The notes beneath the pieces are model-generated. The model ran no database searches. It was given only the letters and a program-made list of their open reading frames with translations, and was not told the origin of the DNA. From Deltaproteobacteria bacterium (lineage in GTDB: Bacteria; Desulfobacterota; DSM-4660; Desulfatiglandales; B25-G16), in NCBI GenBank assembly GCA_019308645.1, contig JAFDHR010000140.1, forward strand, positions 1-6,330: a DNA stretch of 6,330 nucleotides, written 5' to 3'. Every line of letters starts with the position of its first letter. Position 1 is the stretch's first letter. The position numbers and the translations under genes were made by a program. Shown here one piece after another: positions 5,512 through 6,330 of the stretch.

Positions 5512-5990
5512 GTGGGCACCAAAAGATATCTTAAATTTGTTGCCGAAGGCATAGAGTAGGGCAGGAGGCCTGAACTGATAGGCGGTGGCCTGATAAGAAG
5601 TTTAGGTGGCTGGTTGTTTTAGCCTTAAGGAGGCGGGGTGAGAAAGAGGCCTCTGATCAAAGAATATTAGGGGATGGAGATTTCGTTGAACAGGTTCTCT
5701 CTGAGAGCGAAGACCTTACCAAAGAGAACCTGAGGCTTGCCTCCGAGCGTATGGGTTTGTCAAAGCTGGCCCAAAAGGTGAGCAAGGTTCACGATATATC
5801 TCAAGGTGAACTTCGATCGGGCAGTAGAAGGCAGCAAGTGGTAGAAGCAAGGCAGGTGTTATCCTGGTTAGCGCTAAGGGAATTGGGATATTCAGGGGCT
5901 GAAGTAGCGCGGTATCTTGGAGTTACTAATTCATGTGTGATACGCTTGGCTTCAAACGGGAAGCCCCCTCTGGAGAAGAAGTATCTTTGA
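5512..5990 (+). pseudogene. REP-associated tyrosine transposase (RAYT, IS200-like) C-terminal remnant
   Basis: The right half of a RAYT-like transposase is recognisable across two frames. In the first frame, YLKFVAEGIE is followed by an in-frame TAG at 5557-5559, probably a mutated CAG, then GRRPELIGGGLIRSLGGW, ending at TAG 5620. The reading continues in another frame as VLALRRRGEKEASDQRILGDGDFVEQ, consistent with a one-base deletion near 5614-5620. The C-terminal part, open to TGA 5988-5990, contains a DnaA-like helix-turn-helix region: VLSWLALRELGYSG, then AEVARYLGVTNSCVIRLAS. The catalytic HUH/Y1 domain that should precede all this is absent; homology stops just after the REP palindrome and an in-frame TAA at 5509. 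ATG 5751 would allow a 79-residue peptide with only the helix-turn-helix region, but it lies inside the family sequence and is unlikely to be a real start. Family recognition is from memory of the conserved blocks. Confidence 0.82.
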
Positions 5991-6092
5991 AGAATTATGC
6001 AATCTCTGCACGAGCGTTATATATTAAGATATCAAAGGGTTACATCCCTAAGGATAGAATAGAAAAAAATTATTATCTATCTACCAAAAAAA

Positions 6093-6156
6093 GAAACCTC
6101 CTGTTAAGTAATAAGTGAAAAGAACTAAAAAACTATAAACTTAAACAGGAGGTTTC
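6093..6156. promoter_or_regulatory. Long inverted repeat that buries the Shine-Dalgarno of the transposase stub
   Basis: GAAACCTCCTGTT (6093-6105) is the perfect 13-base reverse complement of AACAGGAGGTTTC (6144-6156). The helix can extend by AAG/CTT (6106-6108 with 6140-6142) if A6143 is bulged. The 3' arm contains the consensus AGGAGG (6147-6152), six bases before ATG 6159, so a transcript that includes both arms would hide the ribosome-binding site. TATAAA at 6134-6139 lies in the loop. A transcript starting from it would lack the 5' arm and leave the site free. No good -35 for that hexamer is seen. Confidence 0.7.
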
Positions 6157-6158
6157 AA

Positions 6159-6233
6159 ATGAACGAAGTAGATATTATCAGGCTAGAGCAATTTCGTCAA
6201 TTAAAGAAAGTGATACGCAGCCCTGAAGCATGA
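6159..6233 (+). pseudogene. N-terminal stub of a probable IS110-family transposase (24 codons)
   Basis: The reading frame starts MNEVDIIRLEQFRQLKKVIR and stops at TGA 6231-6233. This resembles the extreme N-terminus of IS110-family transposases, which usually continues KEIRGS, then a hydrophobic stretch and the catalytic GIDIAKDKH motif. Nothing like that follows in any frame before 6330, so the element is truncated at about residue 20-24. It has the only consensus Shine-Dalgarno (AGGAGG, spacing six) in the window. The assignment rests on a short stretch recalled from family members and is tentative. Alternatively it could be a small free-standing peptide or a leader. Confidence 0.45.
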
Positions 6234-6330
6234 ATAAAATAAAAAGGGTTCTACAATAGATCATGGGAAAAATTTTCATTGTAATGAGACAACCTACCAT
6301 AAAATTACGCCAATAATCAGCTAAACCCTA
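6234..6330. other. Right-edge non-coding stretch
   Basis: AT-rich sequence follows the transposase stub. A 17-codon frame from ATG 6263 to TAA 6314-6316 has no ribosome-binding site and no recognisable content. No repeat, terminator or insertion-sequence end was identified. Confidence 0.4.

Noticed and set aside
5751..5990. Independent 79-residue helix-turn-helix protein starting at ATG 5751
   Set aside because: The same frame continues upstream with recognisable RAYT sequence (ASDQRILGDGDFVEQ), so ATG 5751 is an internal methionine codon of a decayed transposase. No ribosome-binding site was seen.
5933..6118. 61-residue plus-strand ORF
   Set aside because: Its first third is an out-of-frame reading of the RAYT tail and the rest is AT-rich, lysine-rich non-coding sequence with no recognisable family.
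6263..6316. 17-codon ORF near the right edge
   Set aside because: Too short, no ribosome-binding site and no family resemblance.

Overview
This AT-rich bacterial window carries four intact housekeeping biosynthesis genes, one tRNA gene, and a decayed mobile-element region at the right end. The host cannot be named from the sequence alone. The SUMT/uroporphyrinogen-III synthase fusion beside hemC, the AT-rich intergenic regions full of short repeats, and a RAYT-type transposase remnant would fit an environmental anaerobe such as a Brocadiales planctomycete, or a member of the Desulfobacterota or Nitrospirota. This is a low-confidence guess based on general resemblance.

Layout. Positions 1-363 are largely non-coding, with a possible gene tail at the extreme left edge. 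ispD (364-1089, +) makes CDP-methylerythritol in the MEP isoprenoid pathway. A 324-base repeat-rich gap follows. hemC (1414-2340, +) makes hydroxymethylbilane. After a second hairpin-rich gap comes a fused cobA-hemD gene (2475-4043, +), whose product closes hydroxymethylbilane to uroporphyrinogen III and methylates it to precorrin-2. A convergent gap of about 130 bases separates it from cysQ (4172-5023, -), a 3'-phosphoadenosine 5'-phosphate phosphatase. A divergently read tRNA-Leu(CAG) (5124-5210, +) has a strong intrinsic terminator.

Right of the tRNA the DNA is decayed mobile-element material. It holds a REP-like palindrome (5477-5496), a RAYT transposase pseudogene that has lost its catalytic domain and carries a nonsense codon and a frameshift (5512-5990), and the 24-codon N-terminal stub of what looks like an IS110-family transposase (6159-6233). 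The stub's Shine-Dalgarno sequence lies inside a long inverted repeat.

How the genes work together. HemC and the CobA-HemD fusion catalyse consecutive steps from porphobilinogen to precorrin-2, the precursor of siroheme and cobalamin. CysQ removes the PAP formed during sulfate assimilation, so a shared link to siroheme-dependent sulfite reduction is possible but not shown here. ispD has no metabolic link to its neighbours beyond being a cofactor or precursor gene.

The most unusual feature is the intergenic DNA. A short tandem repeat built from 9-10-base units (TTTAGGCAC, TTTAGCTCAC/T, TTTAGTCAC) recurs in three gaps, and an inverted core copy supplies the stop codon of ispD. Another inverted-repeat element supplies the apparent GTG start of cobA-hemD. 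Dispersed repeats therefore touch or overlap several gene ends.
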